Both the position numbers and the translations under genes were made by a program. From Histomonas meleagridis (lineage: Eukaryota > Parabasalia > Tritrichomonadida > Dientamoebidae), in NCBI GenBank assembly GCA_020186115.1, contig WSYJ01000099.1, positions 372,001 through 436,000 of the forward strand: a stretch of DNA of 64,000 bases. Direction: 5' to 3'. Positions 30,601-40,824 of the stretch are shown here, piece by piece (positions within the stretch are counted from its first letter, which is position 1; the number at the start of each line of letters is the position of its first letter). The notes under the pieces were generated by a model that made no database searches, was not told where the DNA came from, and saw only the letters and a list, made by a program, of their open reading frames with translations.

Positions 30601-30900
30601 TGGCATAGATTCGTTGAGGATAACATTTGGTACTATTTGTGAAAAGATTTCCCAAAATTTTGGTACTGCATTTATCTCAAGTAAATGTCTATCCTTAACA
30701 CTTTGAAAGAGAAATGTGGCTCCTATTTCTTTAGCACGACGTGCGTCAGGAGGTGTATTTACAATTAGCTGTAAAGATAAAGAAATAAATTCTAAAGGTT
30801 GTGTATTCATAAAATTGATTATTTGCGTTTCACATTCTTCCCGTTTAGGTCCTGGTATCAGTGCATTATTTGATAATTCATAAAATGCTTGAAGCTCCAT
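27604..30900 (-). CDS. Importin-beta-family karyopherin
   Basis: 1098 residues, the usual size for importin-beta/exportin proteins, composed of HEAT repeats throughout. The N-terminus has an importin-beta N-terminal-like segment (R-E-E-C-E-T-Q-I-I-N-F-M) for RanGTP binding. Recurrent helix pairs with Pro and Asp at the turns run to the end. It is probably a nuclear transport receptor of importin-4/5 or transportin type; divergence prevents a closer assignment. No clear ACGTT box is seen; GATCGTTATAC lies about 70 bases upstream. Confidence 0.72.
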   Translation of the reverse strand: MELQAFYELSNNALIPGPKREECETQIINFMNTQPLEFISLSLQLIVNTPPDARRAKEIGATFLFQSVKDRHLLEINAVPKFWEIFSQIVPNVILNESMPDTVKTLVVCTLSALAVYTYKYNESTIVQQYIVELGKRKEFETFVLLAVREILLDGQCFYGFSAEFLMSLILKTLLYNSSIVPRAQLFFIVAGLTGDTNFFLQIFPQLLSKFPQDQLHSLLSAIDTFSEKHANMFQDIITDFTQFLCSIALNRECSFRNLAIFILGSLAQGDPHMCMNTPFYQQVFQCLITVISEIDDTSPFEFDVNDVSPPACAAVIFHSICLKTGCDQYFIFLNQYQDLIFRQDPNNYTWQQAYAVLYAFTLLDSASIQAIVPNITSLDPANKAAIQAVLSNSLIIQFTQKLVSFLQPSVTNPRIRAVIYRNISHLCRSIANGMYQRYAGDLVLPILLNFTSESHPEVQKYSAKALSDFFSINSSDLFHKYSEYYPCIKELLSKTTPELQIYLFECIAGFAHVLDLSSTELFYDIKDIVCKYYPISEHPFLKVSIIYTFITSSISYYLITKTFPTECIPFAQEFFRYIISIKETYFDMKFERKCHQCIISLFFLLGGNNSKEFIELLLPNALKIAESELPITILGGFDDPSDYLISSYYRLLSKEDQSTKVFTANSNIIEIQHQMEIICEIAKCLKKEFRPYLGKALEISKKWIESKYISVKLIRCSWDIFGIMLKIFNDEYDIFNELLIFGFKSFTNLITYIDDVQFIRILCNYCMNLLKYAYNFHWINNEIFIEVFNMFMPTLDKTLKNKLLNIEQYEKYSKEITEDDIDIDKRISFCDQTAQKICDLIRSMVLLYPNTIFQIFLTTVYPLIQNFIENPASRIIGFHLMTTYVLAVGVNPENVLISENVIKLLADTAIQKVSPFSEEALIQLIDICKEKVPLRDEFLTDFYRFYIQLLSDQRISDAPELTSIADIGLAAYTVFIQNYMYVNNLPILNEALEKWFNFMPIWEENPTIEYIFSFMATLLENQNEVLIKNEDNFMVAINQIASNIGSDMITLRTKQRLKVILKVYYDDPNYQIIFKMVQEQFITDRFQKLIYMLNSPM

Positions 30901-31270
30901 ATTTCTCTATTTCTATTAATTTATTTGTATATTCACTTTTTGAATGAATATAAATTGTATGTATAACGATCAAATTTCAATTAAAACAAATTGAGCTAAA
31001 CGGGCAGAATACACTTTTTTTCTGATCAATAATAGCTTTGAATGCAAAATGATCGTCAATTTAACTTTTTGAATCAACGATAAATGCGGTTTGAGAATGT
31101 TAAATTTGCCCAACACAATAAATCATTACTCGCATTATTTATTGAAAACATAAAATATTGATCGATTAGTCATATGAACAATAGTCGACTATTGTTATGA
31201 TGACAATCATATTAAATAGAAAATTATAAAAATAATATAAAAAAAATTTTTGTTTGCTTTGCAAAAAGTT
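30901..31270. other. Intergenic region
   Basis: AT-rich; nothing identifiable apart from flanking promoters. Confidence 0.45.
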
Positions 31271-31283
31271 TTTCACTTGGATA

Positions 31284-32360
31284 ATGGGAGGTAATCAAAG
31301 TGACACTTACACCAAAACTAACGAAAATATTCAAATATTACTAAATTTAGAGAAAATTATTTATGAGTTGTTAACAACATGAAGAAAATATCAACGAAAC
31401 AGTTGAACATACATTAAACTTCTTCAGCAAAAAATACCCATATTCATTTTTTATGCGCAAAGGTAATTATTACTTATGTTTCGAGTATATGAAGAAAATT
31501 GGCCGACCAATACTTTTCGGAAAACATTGATTTTCTTCAAAAGAATGATTGGGAACTTCATAAACAATTAATTAAAGAAGGACATAATCCAATCAAAATT
31601 ACAAAAATAATTCGAAATGACGAAATAGAAAAACTTCAAAAAATATCATCAAAACCAAAATTTAATTTTAACCAAACAATCGAACCATCACTTTATGAAA
31701 GATGTTCATTTATTAATCAAAGGAATGTTTCATTAATTGATTATGCAGCATTTTTTGGATCAATTAAATGTTTTAAATATTTACTTGTGAATGGTTCAAA
31801 TATTAAAATAAAGGCAAATATGCAATTGCAGTTGGAAATGAAGAAATTATTCATTTATGTGAACAAAATCATTCATCATTTGAAGATGCATATGAAATAG
31901 CAATTGAATTTCATCAAAATGATATTTTTCATTATCTTTATGAAAATAAAATTAATAAAATCAAAAAATTTGATGAGTTAGGGATTAATTGCATTGAATA
32001 TCATAACTTTGAAATTCTATCATTTTTATTAAATGAGAGAATGAACTTCAGTTAATCACTTATCAATGAATCAGTCAAAACAGGAAACATGTTTCTTACC
32101 TAATATTTTCTTCAAAATAATATTTTCCCAATAAAAGAATTAAATATTTATAACCTTACAGAATTTTATTGGAATAAAGAGCTTTTTAAATATCTTATTA
32201 AGTATCGATATATTGCTTGTGATAACAAAACACTTATATGGGCAATTAAAAAAGGTTATATAAGATTAGCTAAATTACTTATCGAACAAGCAGGAATTAA
32301 TGTTAATGCTAAAAATATTTTTTTGTTTTATTTGATGTTGATTTTATTAATTTAATATTC
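31284..32360 (+). pseudogene. Ankyrin-repeat (trichomonad DUF3447-type) pseudogene
   Basis: Starts at ATG 31284, after an intact TTCACTTGG initiator (about 31272). The N-terminal region typical of trichomonad ankyrin proteins is in pieces: N-E-T-V-E-H-T-L-N-F-F-S-K-K in one frame, then F-S-E-N-I-D-F-L-Q-K in another (from about 31512), then Y-A-I-A-V-G-N-E-E-I-I after a further shift near 31820. A stop in the 32050s interrupts it, and ankyrin fragments (L-A-K-L-L-I-E-Q-A-G-I-N-V-N-A-K) continue to about 32313, where a T-rich stretch ends the similarity. At least three lesions make it a true pseudogene. Confidence 0.75.
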
Positions 32361-32781
32361 ATAAACAACATTTGGAAATTGCTTAAATTATTTGAAACAA
32401 TACTTATGTATGCATCTTATGACTCTTTTTAAAATTATGTGAATCGATTACGTAAAACATTTTATCTTTATTATTTAACAAATTCTAAATCTGTACAATA
32501 TAAGTTTTAATATTTGTTTAAATATGATGTCAAATTAAATTTATTTTTTTGTAGAATCAAAAAATCGATAGAAATTTATCATTTATTTTGTGTTTTAACA
32601 AACCCCTAAATTTTCATTTATAACATTAAATTGCTTTATTTAAAATAACTTTTAATATATACAGTTTTACACTGCTCATATAAATTTAGATCGTTACATT
32701 AAATTTGATTGTTTCAGTAAAACATTTATAATAACAATAAAAAAAAATTATTATTTAATCACATGTTTACTTAAAAAAATT
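32361..32781. other. AT-rich intergenic region
   Basis: Low-complexity A/T. No gene seen. Confidence 0.5.
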
Positions 32782-33597
32782 TTATGTATTTGTTTGGAAT
32801 GTGAAAGTTGATGATGATTCATCACTTGGCGAATAATCAATTGTGAGTAAAGTCTTAAATAAAGATTCCCATTCCGGCTTTGGAATATCTAAGTTTCGCG
32901 TTAGTTTGCACTGTTTCATTTCCTCCAATGGCTTCAGTTGCAATGGAGTTGTTAATGTGCTTTGGCAGAAAAATTGGTTACACACGTCGCCGATTGTGGA
33001 ATTGAACTCATCAGCAGACATAAAGTTCCCGCTTTTGTCGAACGATGTCATAGAACCAAAAACAATTTCATAATCTTTCAAAAAAATTTCGATAACATGA
33101 AATGGTAAAAGCCACATTCTGTCATTAGGCTTTGAGATTAATATTGGTGAGAGAACAATGGAGAGAGCTTTGGTGTCCATAAGATTAGTCTTATGCCGAG
33201 TTACAAGAACAAAAAATCCAATGATCCGTGCTAAAACTGCTTTGTTGATAAGCGGAAGTGCTAAAAATAATTTTTGAGCTTCTTCTGGTGTGCTAACTTT
33301 CGACCATGAATCTGCATATTTATCAATCATTAAATGATTGGGTATAAGTCGAATGAAACGAGTAATTAAATTTGCAACAACAAATGGAGTAGTGTCAGGA
33401 GGATAAACAATATCACCTGTAGCATCAATAATTGATTGAAATTTATTGATTTCAATATCTAATCCAGAAACTCTAAAAATACCTTTGGTGTCAAGCCCTT
33501 TATCAATCAAAAAACGGAATGAAGTTTCTAAAAATGGTGGAATAGCTTTAGAATTTGTAACAGCAAGTTCTACAAGAGGTTGCACAAATACTACCAT
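32782..33597 (-). CDS. RhoGAP-domain protein, catalytically competent
   Basis: 271 residues, nearly all one RhoGAP domain (about 5-185). It has the arginine-finger motif G-I-F-R42-V-S-G, the F-I-R-L-I-P-N helix, and the S-I-V-L-S-P-I-L segment equivalent to N-L-A-x-V-F-x-P. A short C-terminal extension is unrelated to known domains. It would speed GTP hydrolysis on Rho/Rac-type GTPases, which are abundant in trichomonads and drive the actin cytoskeleton. It contrasts with the two MyTH4-RhoGAP proteins here that lack the finger. Confidence 0.88.
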   Translation of the reverse strand: MVVFVQPLVELAVTNSKAIPPFLETSFRFLIDKGLDTKGIFRVSGLDIEINKFQSIIDATGDIVYPPDTTPFVVANLITRFIRLIPNHLMIDKYADSWSKVSTPEEAQKLFLALPLINKAVLARIIGFFVLVTRHKTNLMDTKALSIVLSPILISKPNDRMWLLPFHVIEIFLKDYEIVFGSMTSFDKSGNFMSADEFNSTIGDVCNQFFCQSTLTTPLQLKPLEEMKQCKLTRNLDIPKPEWESLFKTLLTIDYSPSDESSSTFTFQTNT

Positions 33598-33689
33598 CGC
33601 CTGCTAATTTTTAGAAGTTTACATTTTTCATCCACTTATTTTATTTTGATTGATATATTTTACCTTCATATTAGATTTAAAAATCGAAA

Positions 33690-33770
33690 GACGACTTGGC
33701 CGAGTGGTTAAGGCGAGGGATTGCTAATCCCTTGTGCTTGCACGCGTGGGTTCGAATCCCATGGTCGTCG
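33690..33770 (+). tRNA. tRNA-Ser (anticodon GCT)
   Basis: 81 bases, no intron. Acceptor GACGACT pairs with GGTCGTC (one G-U), then discriminator G. The anticodon arm is AGGGA-TTGCTAA-TCCCT with anticodon GCT at 33723-33725, reading AGC/AGU. A long variable arm TGTGC-TT-GCACG marks a class II tRNA, as expected for Ser. The T-arm is GTGGG-TTCGAAT-CCCAT. CCA is not encoded. Confidence 0.95.
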
Positions 33771-33771
33771 C

Positions 33772-33777
33772 TTTTTT
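33772..33777 (+). terminator. RNA polymerase III T-run
   Basis: Six T begin two bases after the tRNA 3' end, followed by more T-rich sequence. Confidence 0.8.
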
Positions 33778-33990
33778 ATTTTTTTCAAATTGCTTTCATA
33801 GTGCACTTTTTTACACATCTGCTTTGGCATCAAATAAGTTTTCTTTATTCTTCATATGGTTTTTCTGTGTCTAATTATAAGTGAACACATAAAGTGCAAA
33901 TATTTTTCACAAGAAAGATATCTTTATACATATTTATTTATTAAATATATTATTTTCAATACATTATATAACACACGCTTGACAAAAACA

Positions 33991-34665
33991 CTACTTTCCT
34001 CTTTCTCTCAAAGTGTTTTGTTTTTGAATATGCAATGAACTTTTGAGATTATCTAGCTCAATTTGATATTGGTGAAATTGTCTCTTTTTCATTTCATATG
34101 CTGTATTTGATGTTCGTTCAAAAAGTAATATTTTTCTGCGGAGTTCATTTTCTTCATCTGTATGTGAGAAATTATCATGAGACAATGATAAGTTATTTTG
34201 TTCAGATTTGAGCTCCCTAAGTTTGCTTACTAGCAAATTAAGTTTTTCTGACAATTTCGTGATACTTTCACCTTTTTTTAGAATTCCAATATCCACTAAA
34301 GATTGTATATTAAGAGTTTCTTTGGATTGACTGGGGTTAAAATAACTAGACTGCTGCTCTAATGTTTCAATTTGCTTTTCCAAAAAGTCAATTGTTGGAA
34401 GTTCGCTTAATTCAAGGATCAATCGATCTTTTTCATCAGTAAGCTCTTGTTTTATATCTTCCAAATGTTTTATTGAAGCATCTCCTTGTACTTGTAATTT
34501 TGAAATGGTTTGATTTAATTCGTTTTCTTTTTCCTGGAATTGTTTTTTAGTTTGTATAACGGCTTCAAGTTTCGATTTTAAATCATATCTTTTAGATAGA
34601 AGGTCTGGAAATGAGTTTTCATCAGATATTTCTGAAGATGAAAAAAGGAAACTTGATGAACTCAT
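33991..34665 (-). CDS. Coiled-coil protein of unknown function
   Basis: 224 residues if it starts at M-S-S-S-S-F (34665). A frame extension to 34821 exists, but it overlaps an AACGGTTTTT box right before 34665, so it is more likely promoter. A Ser-rich head is followed by coiled coil over about 25-130 and 150-220, with a basic end. No recognised domain; possibly a cytoskeletal structural protein. Confidence 0.55.
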   Translation of the reverse strand: MSSSSFLFSSSEISDENSFPDLLSKRYDLKSKLEAVIQTKKQFQEKENELNQTISKLQVQGDASIKHLEDIKQELTDEKDRLILELSELPTIDFLEKQIETLEQQSSYFNPSQSKETLNIQSLVDIGILKKGESITKLSEKLNLLVSKLRELKSEQNNLSLSHDNFSHTDEENELRRKILLFERTSNTAYEMKKRQFHQYQIELDNLKSSLHIQKQNTLRERGK

Positions 34666-35490
34666 ATCAAAAACCGTTGTATCGTTGATGATTTCGCTCA
34701 GAAAAATTAAATTACTCTGTTTATAATTTGTGTTGCAACATTTGATTCCATGCAATCTCATATACCACTGGGAAATAGTCACTACAATAAAAGCCTCAAT
34801 AAGTACAACAGAAGCAAACATAGATCTCGCGATCAGTTCATTTGTAAATTAATCGGATGCTGTTTTTGATGTTTAATTTATTTATTTTATGAAAGTTTGA
34901 GTAATAAATTTATTCAATAAATATCTTAAAATTTTATTTTTTTTCTGTATTTTTTGTTTAAAATTTAAAATAATCAAATTAAATCTGATTATAAAGATTT
35001 AAACCGAAGTCACAGGCACTTCAGTAAAAAGCCATCGCTAATTGGTTCAGTGTTCCCATTGAAATATATACAGTTTTGGTTAGTATTTTTTCTTTTCTTT
35101 CTAAAAGTATTTTTCCAATTTCTGGCTTAATATTTTTGACTTCAGTTTGAAGTGATCTTTCTTTGTATTTATTTTTTCTTTATTTCATCTTCATTTTGAT
35201 AATATTTTTTTAAAAAAAGAATTTTCATTAATATCAATTTCTTTTTGATATAAAAGTAATTTTACTATTACTATATTTAATATTTTACGATTAATGTAAC
35301 ATCTTTCATAATTTCCACAAAATCATTTTTAATCCTTCTTGAAACTAAACATCTTTCCTAAACAAATGAGTAAGTCTTCTTTAGTTTTTTATTTAATAGA
35401 ATTAAAATCAGCAAAATGACATTTTGATATTTTATTTTAAGTGAACAAAAAAACATATAACAAAACAATTTTTTACACATTTAAAACAGC
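34666..35490. other. Intergenic region, AT-rich
   Basis: The first bases hold the AACGGTT promoter box of the coiled-coil gene. The remainder has T-rich low-complexity stretches and no coding frame of normal composition. Confidence 0.5.
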
Positions 35491-38097
35491 TCAGTAACCA
35501 TCGTCCGAACCCTTTGACGCGCTAAAATCGTTTTCCTTGTGCCCCGTTATATCGTACATCATTTTCTTTAGAAGCGGCAACTTATATCTCAAAGCCACCG
35601 CTGATTCTGTAGATTGGTTATGGTAATAATTCAACAATTCTTCGACTTCTTGGAAGACTGATCTTATTACGTTCTTTTTTGCTGCCACTTCTTCAAACTC
35701 TCTTTTCATTTCGTCTGAAATTCTGGAGTTTTCTTCGATTATTCTTTTGTTTTCTCTTTCGAACTCTTCCGGATCTTTGTCGTATTGCCCTGGCAAGTCG
35801 ACATCAGTTCGTAATATCTTCTTAATGTTTTCCATTTTAATATTTAACTCATTAATTTTGTTTTCAACTTTCTTACAATCGCTTTTGATTTGCGTAATTT
35901 GTTTCATTGCTTCATATATTTCGCGATTATGTAACAAGTTCTTCTTCCGACAATTTTCGATTTTCTTTGTTAACTCATTAATAAGTTGTTCATTACTTTC
36001 ATACGTACGTTGTTGTAACGCATAATAATATGGAAGAAACAATGTTTGATGATTAGAATCTAATCGATTCATAATAACATCAATTGTTTGTGCGTCTGAT
36101 GGATCGATTTTTATTGGCTTTATTTCGCCATTTAATTCCTCGAGGACTTTCGCTTGCTTCTTGCAAAGTTTTAATTCGTCGTCTTTCTCTTTCTTTTTAT
36201 GTTGGTAATCATTCTTTAATGAGTTATATTTCGTTTGGAGTTGATCCAACAAATCAATGATGTACTTATGCGGAGGTGATGGCGCCTGTCCGAACTTGTC
36301 CATATATATCGAAAACGTTTTATTCGCTTCGGTAACAAATTCGCGTTTATATTTGGAGATGTCTTTCTCCGATTTAAACAAGCGGTCGCATTCATCATAT
36401 AGTTTAGTGGGCGAGTCGCCTTGTATTTGTGAGTTAAGCGCTTCGACTTGTCCCATTTTCAAATGTTCAGATCGTAACTTTTGCATGTAATCATATTGTT
36501 TCTGGTCGAATTCATCACGTCGTTTAATGAGGATTTCATATTTCGCAGATAATGTATATACTGGCGCTTTCTCTTCAACTAATTCAAATATATTATTAAA
36601 TAATACTAATCCTTGATCAGATGAAAATACATATTTAGAATCATCAAAACATCCATAAAGACTCCAACTTTCACCATCATATCTCCATATGTCATTTAAT
36701 TGGGCACCATCAACATTAAAACCGCCGGCTATAAATAAATAACCGTCACGATAGAAAGCATTGTGTGAATACCGCGGGGGTGGCCCGGTGGACGTTAAGC
36801 GGCACTTCCATATAGGATTAAGGGGACCGTTAATAGATATGTCTAACTCCCAGAGGTCCCCCATTAACGATAAGTTTTCAGATAAACCGCCGAATAAGAA
36901 GATCTTGTTTCCACACCGAGTGAGCGTATGATGCGTTCTAACAGGTGGACTGTTGCCGTAAGGCACAAATTCACGATATGTACAACAATCTCCACCAGAA
37001 TAAATTAGAAGTAAAATTTTCGATGAGTATTCATTACATCGTTTTCCTCCAAACGTATAAATATAATATTTTTGGTTAACCTTAACACAAACTGAGGAAT
37101 GTAATGTCATAATGGGGAAAACAGATCCTAATACACAGATTTCTTTCCATTTAATATTCTTCTTGATATTTAATACCCAAAAATCAACGCCATTTGATAC
37201 TCCATTTCCTCCTAAAATTGCAATCTTGTTTTCATCTAATGCAAAAATAGAACAATTGCTTCGAGATTTAGGAGCAATATCAAAATTGGTTGTTTTATAT
37301 TCCTCTCCTAATCCATTAGAATAAAAAGTTGAGATGTAATGAGGGGTTTCGAACAAGAAAACAGCAGTTTTCCCGGTTGATGCGAATCCGAGAATTTTCT
37401 TTGGGAATTTCGGGAAGGTTTTAAGAAGGCACTGAGAAATCGGTGGGAGTTCTTTCTCATCGAGGTAGTCATAGTTGATTAACATCATTGTGGAACGCTC
37501 ATCAACTCGTGCAATTGATTTACGTGCCTTTTTGCCAAGTGAAACAAATCGTTCACTACTTAAGTTACGTGCTGGGCCGCTGTTGAGGTCGCCAGAAAGA
37601 ACCATGTAATGTTGATCGCCAAGCTGGAAAACTCTATCATCAATTATTGATGCAAAATCTTGGTTTACAAGACTGATGCGAGTGCGCCTGGCTTTGGGCG
37701 ATTTGTTGGGTAATGAAACATTATCAGATTTTTGGTCGGTTTTTGATTCGGAAAGTGGGATTAGAGAGCCCTCTATAAAATCACTATCTGATATAGAATC
37801 CACGGAATCTAATGAAGTTGAAGAGTTCTCGCTTTGCTGTTCATTACCCCCATCTGATGAATTATCGGCATCAAGCATTGGTGTATAAAAAAATAACATA
37901 TCAGGATCAGACGCCTTAAAATCTTTTAGGTTTTTGTTATTTTCAATATGTTGATGAGGCCTTACTTCTCTACGTTTGATATCTCCTAGTTTTGCATTGA
38001 GTGAATTAATGTCATTTTCTGGTATAATAATTGTTGTTTTTGAATTAGTGTTTTTGCCCTCTGGTGAATTGCTTTTTTCTGGTACAAGAATTGACAT
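35491..38097 (-). CDS. Kelch-repeat protein with C-terminal coiled coil
   Basis: 868 residues from M-S-I-L-V-P (38097). The first 160 residues are disordered and Ser/Asp-rich. About 190-520 is a kelch beta-propeller with units such as I-A-I-L-G-G-N-G, I-F-L-F-G-G-L-S and L-F-I-A-G-G-F-N. About 560-860 is long coiled coil. Kelch plus coil is common in actin/septin- or polarity-related proteins (Tea1-like). The frame is open 32 codons further upstream, but that stretch carries AACGTGG, GACGTTTA and ACGGTTTT boxes on this strand, so I treat it as promoter. Confidence 0.8.
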   Translation of the reverse strand: MSILVPEKSNSPEGKNTNSKTTIIIPENDINSLNAKLGDIKRREVRPHQHIENNKNLKDFKASDPDMLFFYTPMLDADNSSDGGNEQQSENSSTSLDSVDSISDSDFIEGSLIPLSESKTDQKSDNVSLPNKSPKARRTRISLVNQDFASIIDDRVFQLGDQHYMVLSGDLNSGPARNLSSERFVSLGKKARKSIARVDERSTMMLINYDYLDEKELPPISQCLLKTFPKFPKKILGFASTGKTAVFLFETPHYISTFYSNGLGEEYKTTNFDIAPKSRSNCSIFALDENKIAILGGNGVSNGVDFWVLNIKKNIKWKEICVLGSVFPIMTLHSSVCVKVNQKYYIYTFGGKRCNEYSSKILLLIYSGGDCCTYREFVPYGNSPPVRTHHTLTRCGNKIFLFGGLSENLSLMGDLWELDISINGPLNPIWKCRLTSTGPPPRYSHNAFYRDGYLFIAGGFNVDGAQLNDIWRYDGESWSLYGCFDDSKYVFSSDQGLVLFNNIFELVEEKAPVYTLSAKYEILIKRRDEFDQKQYDYMQKLRSEHLKMGQVEALNSQIQGDSPTKLYDECDRLFKSEKDISKYKREFVTEANKTFSIYMDKFGQAPSPPHKYIIDLLDQLQTKYNSLKNDYQHKKKEKDDELKLCKKQAKVLEELNGEIKPIKIDPSDAQTIDVIMNRLDSNHQTLFLPYYYALQQRTYESNEQLINELTKKIENCRKKNLLHNREIYEAMKQITQIKSDCKKVENKINELNIKMENIKKILRTDVDLPGQYDKDPEEFERENKRIIEENSRISDEMKREFEEVAAKKNVIRSVFQEVEELLNYYHNQSTESAVALRYKLPLLKKMMYDITGHKENDFSASKGSDDGY

Positions 38098-38131
38098 TGG
38101 TAAAAGAAAAGAATTTTTGAAACCGATTTGG

Positions 38132-38160
38132 AAAACCGTAAATAAACGTCTCCACGTTAA
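38132..38160 (-). promoter_or_regulatory. ACG-box cluster before the kelch gene
   Basis: Minus strand: TTAACGTGGAGACGTTTATT then TACGGTTTT, about 35-63 bases before the ATG at 38097. Confidence 0.5.
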
Positions 38161-39206
38161 ACTTCTCCAGTAAATATATAAAAGCTTATTCATTTTTGGT
38201 TATGCAAGTATAACAACAATTAATGCAATAATTATGTTTTGACTTTAAATTTCAAGATATCATTTAAATAATTATTTAAATGGCAATACAATTGTATAAA
38301 ATAAAAAAATGTTGTTTTTATTTACCATTTTAGTTAATTATTTATTGAATAAACATTTTTCGAAAAATTACTTAATTTTCTCATCATAATTCTGTAATAC
38401 CTCTTTCTCATCCCCGAGAAAATTATAAATATTTAAAATTGGATAAACCCAACCTATATTTCTTTACAAATCATATATTTCGATTTATTTTACGTATAAT
38501 AAATAGTTATTCAGCATTACAACGATTTATGTATATTAATTTTCATATACTAAAATAAGTAATGTTAATAAATATTTATATTTTTTTTTATATCATTTTT
38601 ATTTTTTTATCATAAAGTATATCACATGGATTATATATCATCATGTGAATATTATATAATTATATAGAGTTAAATATTATGAAACATATAATATTATATG
38701 AAACAAAAGATATTATCCAAATATAAAACATTTTTTAAGACAAAAATATCATTATCAAAGAAAAATCCTAAAATATGCATATTATTTAGTATTTATATTA
38801 GTTGTTTTGAGAGAATAATTATTAATAAATGATTATATCACTTCATATATTGAAAATTTAAAAATTCATCAGATGGCTTAATTTTGATCCATATTCTCAT
38901 TATAATATTGATCAAAATATATCTATTCTCAATCCATAATTAAGATTCTATTTAAAAAATATATAATCATTGAAAATGGTAATTATATTCAAATCAAATA
39001 ACGTGATAATAAGTCATTCCGTTTTAATTTATAGTATCAAATTCTCAGCTAATTTTTGCATAAAGATTTTTTTATATTATTATATTATTCAAAGCACAAA
39101 ACCACTTATCGTTAATAGAATTTCCTTGTGAATCCAAATTTAACTTTCCTTACATTATAAAAAAGTGTCACTGAGTTTTTACAACACAAAAATCAAACAA
39201 ACATAG
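38161..39206. other. Longest gene-free stretch, very AT-rich
   Basis: About 1 kb with A/T runs and ATATAAT-like repeats (38600-38720). No coding or RNA gene seen on either strand. It lies between the 5' end of the kelch gene and the 3' end of the TBC gene. Confidence 0.55.
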
Positions 39207-40769
39207 TTAATTTATTTTCATGTATATTGGCTGGTAATCGCATAAGCGGGTTTCCTTATGAAGTGGCTTCAGTATTTGTTTTCGCTTTTTCTGATCATTC
39301 TTGGTCACTTTTTCTATTTCATCGCACAAAGCGTTTGTTAAGTTTAATACTGAATTTACATTTGTTTTTTCTAAGTATTCATTCATTATCATCATGAAAT
39401 GTTCAACGTGTCCTTTAGTATGCAACAAAAACTTAGGATAAATCAAAATCAACAAAGCAGCTGCAATAAATCTTGGATAAGCAGAATTCTTTGCAGTAAT
39501 TATTGAGTCCCATAAACGAAATATTTCATTATATTTAAATTCTCTTTTAAACAATAAAATGATTGGACGAAACATAAATATTATATTCGAAACTCCTTCT
39601 TCTTCTAATAATTTATATAATGGTTTATGTATTTCTTTGATAATTTCCATGGTTTTGGATAAGACAAATTCTTGTGACTTAGATAAGTCTATAAAAATTA
39701 AGTCTTGCCGAGTAAGTTCCATAAGGCCAACAAAGTTCCAGAAAACGAAACTTTCGGTTTCTTGTTGGGTTTTGATGCTCCCATCAAAAAAAAGTGCCTT
39801 GTCGCCTTCCCATTTTTTTATATATAAAAGAATAAATGGGGAAACTATGTCGCACATGCCTTGGACATAGCCAGAATCACGATTGTAAAGTGAGTATGTA
39901 ATAAGAACATGACGAAGAACATCAAGATTTGGACTTCCTTCACAAAAAGCTGGAAGTTGACGATCATTACGAATAACATCGTTTTCAATAACTGTCATCA
40001 TGTCTTTTACAGCTTGAGATGATTTGCGTTGAAAAGATGTGATATAATGAAATTGATTAAATATTTTAAGATATTCATTAAGTAAGTTCTGTAGACGCTG
40101 ATGAACTTCGGATTCGCTGAAGTTAAATGGTATAACATTGAGAAGATATGGCCATACAAATGGACGAGATTCATCATCAAGACCACGACTGAAAATTTGA
40201 GAATATAAATCCTCGATATTGCTATTTTTGAATTCTTCAAGTGAAACAGAAATTTCGCCACGAACTAAGGGACAAAAATTGAACTTCCGAAGAATTTCAT
40301 TGTGAATTGCAATTTGAACTGCCTTATCGGCTGGAAGAGATGTTGGTGGAATGTAAGATTGTTCTATTTCATCTCCATATTGAGTTGGTTTACTGATAAC
40401 TTTAAATGAATTCTTTCTATTTGGATGTGCTTCAATAAGATTTTTGACCAATAGATACTCTGTCATGTGAGTAACAAAAATATCAGGAGCTTTATGGAAA
40501 ATGAATCTGGGAAGTCGCGAATTATCACTTAAGATGAATCTTAGTGCGATTGAATCAAAAGAAATATCACGTCTTATGATTTCAGATAGTTGGTAAAATG
40601 AAATGATGATAGAATTTGGAATTTGAAATTGTGTTAAAGCATCATTTTTTTGATTTTTTGAAGGTTTCCACTCAAAATAAAATTCTTTTCCTTTTGAATA
40701 TAAAAGAAAGGTGCCATTACAGAATGAATTGGTTACAATTTCAAAGTCAACATCTGTAACTTCCATCAT
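39207..40769 (-). CDS. TBC-domain Rab-GAP (TBC15/Gyp7-like)
   Basis: 520 residues. The N-terminal 1-115 is PH-like, as in TBC15. A full TBC domain occupies about 190-470. The catalytic arginine motif is intact (I261-E-N-D-V-I-R267), and so is the glutamine finger (Y301-V-Q303-G-M). Further TBC landmarks are G-L-D-D-E-S-R-P-F-V-W-P-Y-L, F-W-N-F-V-G-L-M and F-R-L-W-D-S-I. It accelerates GTP hydrolysis on Rabs in membrane traffic. Start M-M-E-V; the second Met (40766) is equally likely. No ACGTT box is near. Confidence 0.92.
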   Translation of the reverse strand: MMEVTDVDFEIVTNSFCNGTFLLYSKGKEFYFEWKPSKNQKNDALTQFQIPNSIIISFYQLSEIIRRDISFDSIALRFILSDNSRLPRFIFHKAPDIFVTHMTEYLLVKNLIEAHPNRKNSFKVISKPTQYGDEIEQSYIPPTSLPADKAVQIAIHNEILRKFNFCPLVRGEISVSLEEFKNSNIEDLYSQIFSRGLDDESRPFVWPYLLNVIPFNFSESEVHQRLQNLLNEYLKIFNQFHYITSFQRKSSQAVKDMMTVIENDVIRNDRQLPAFCEGSPNLDVLRHVLITYSLYNRDSGYVQGMCDIVSPFILLYIKKWEGDKALFFDGSIKTQQETESFVFWNFVGLMELTRQDLIFIDLSKSQEFVLSKTMEIIKEIHKPLYKLLEEEGVSNIIFMFRPIILLFKREFKYNEIFRLWDSIITAKNSAYPRFIAAALLILIYPKFLLHTKGHVEHFMMIMNEYLEKTNVNSVLNLTNALCDEIEKVTKNDQKKRKQILKPLHKETRLCDYQPIYMKIN

Positions 40770-40824
40770 CTTATTTTTGCAAAAAGATTGTGTAGTTTAC
40801 TTGAATAAAGCATTCAACTAAAAA

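Noticed and set aside
33696..33884. Short protein frame over the tRNA
   Set aside because: It overlaps tRNA-Ser and its T-run, and translates the tRNA sequence.
38098..38193. 32-codon N-terminal extension of the kelch protein
   Set aside because: It coincides with a cluster of promoter boxes, and its translation (Trp/Arg-rich) is unlike the rest.
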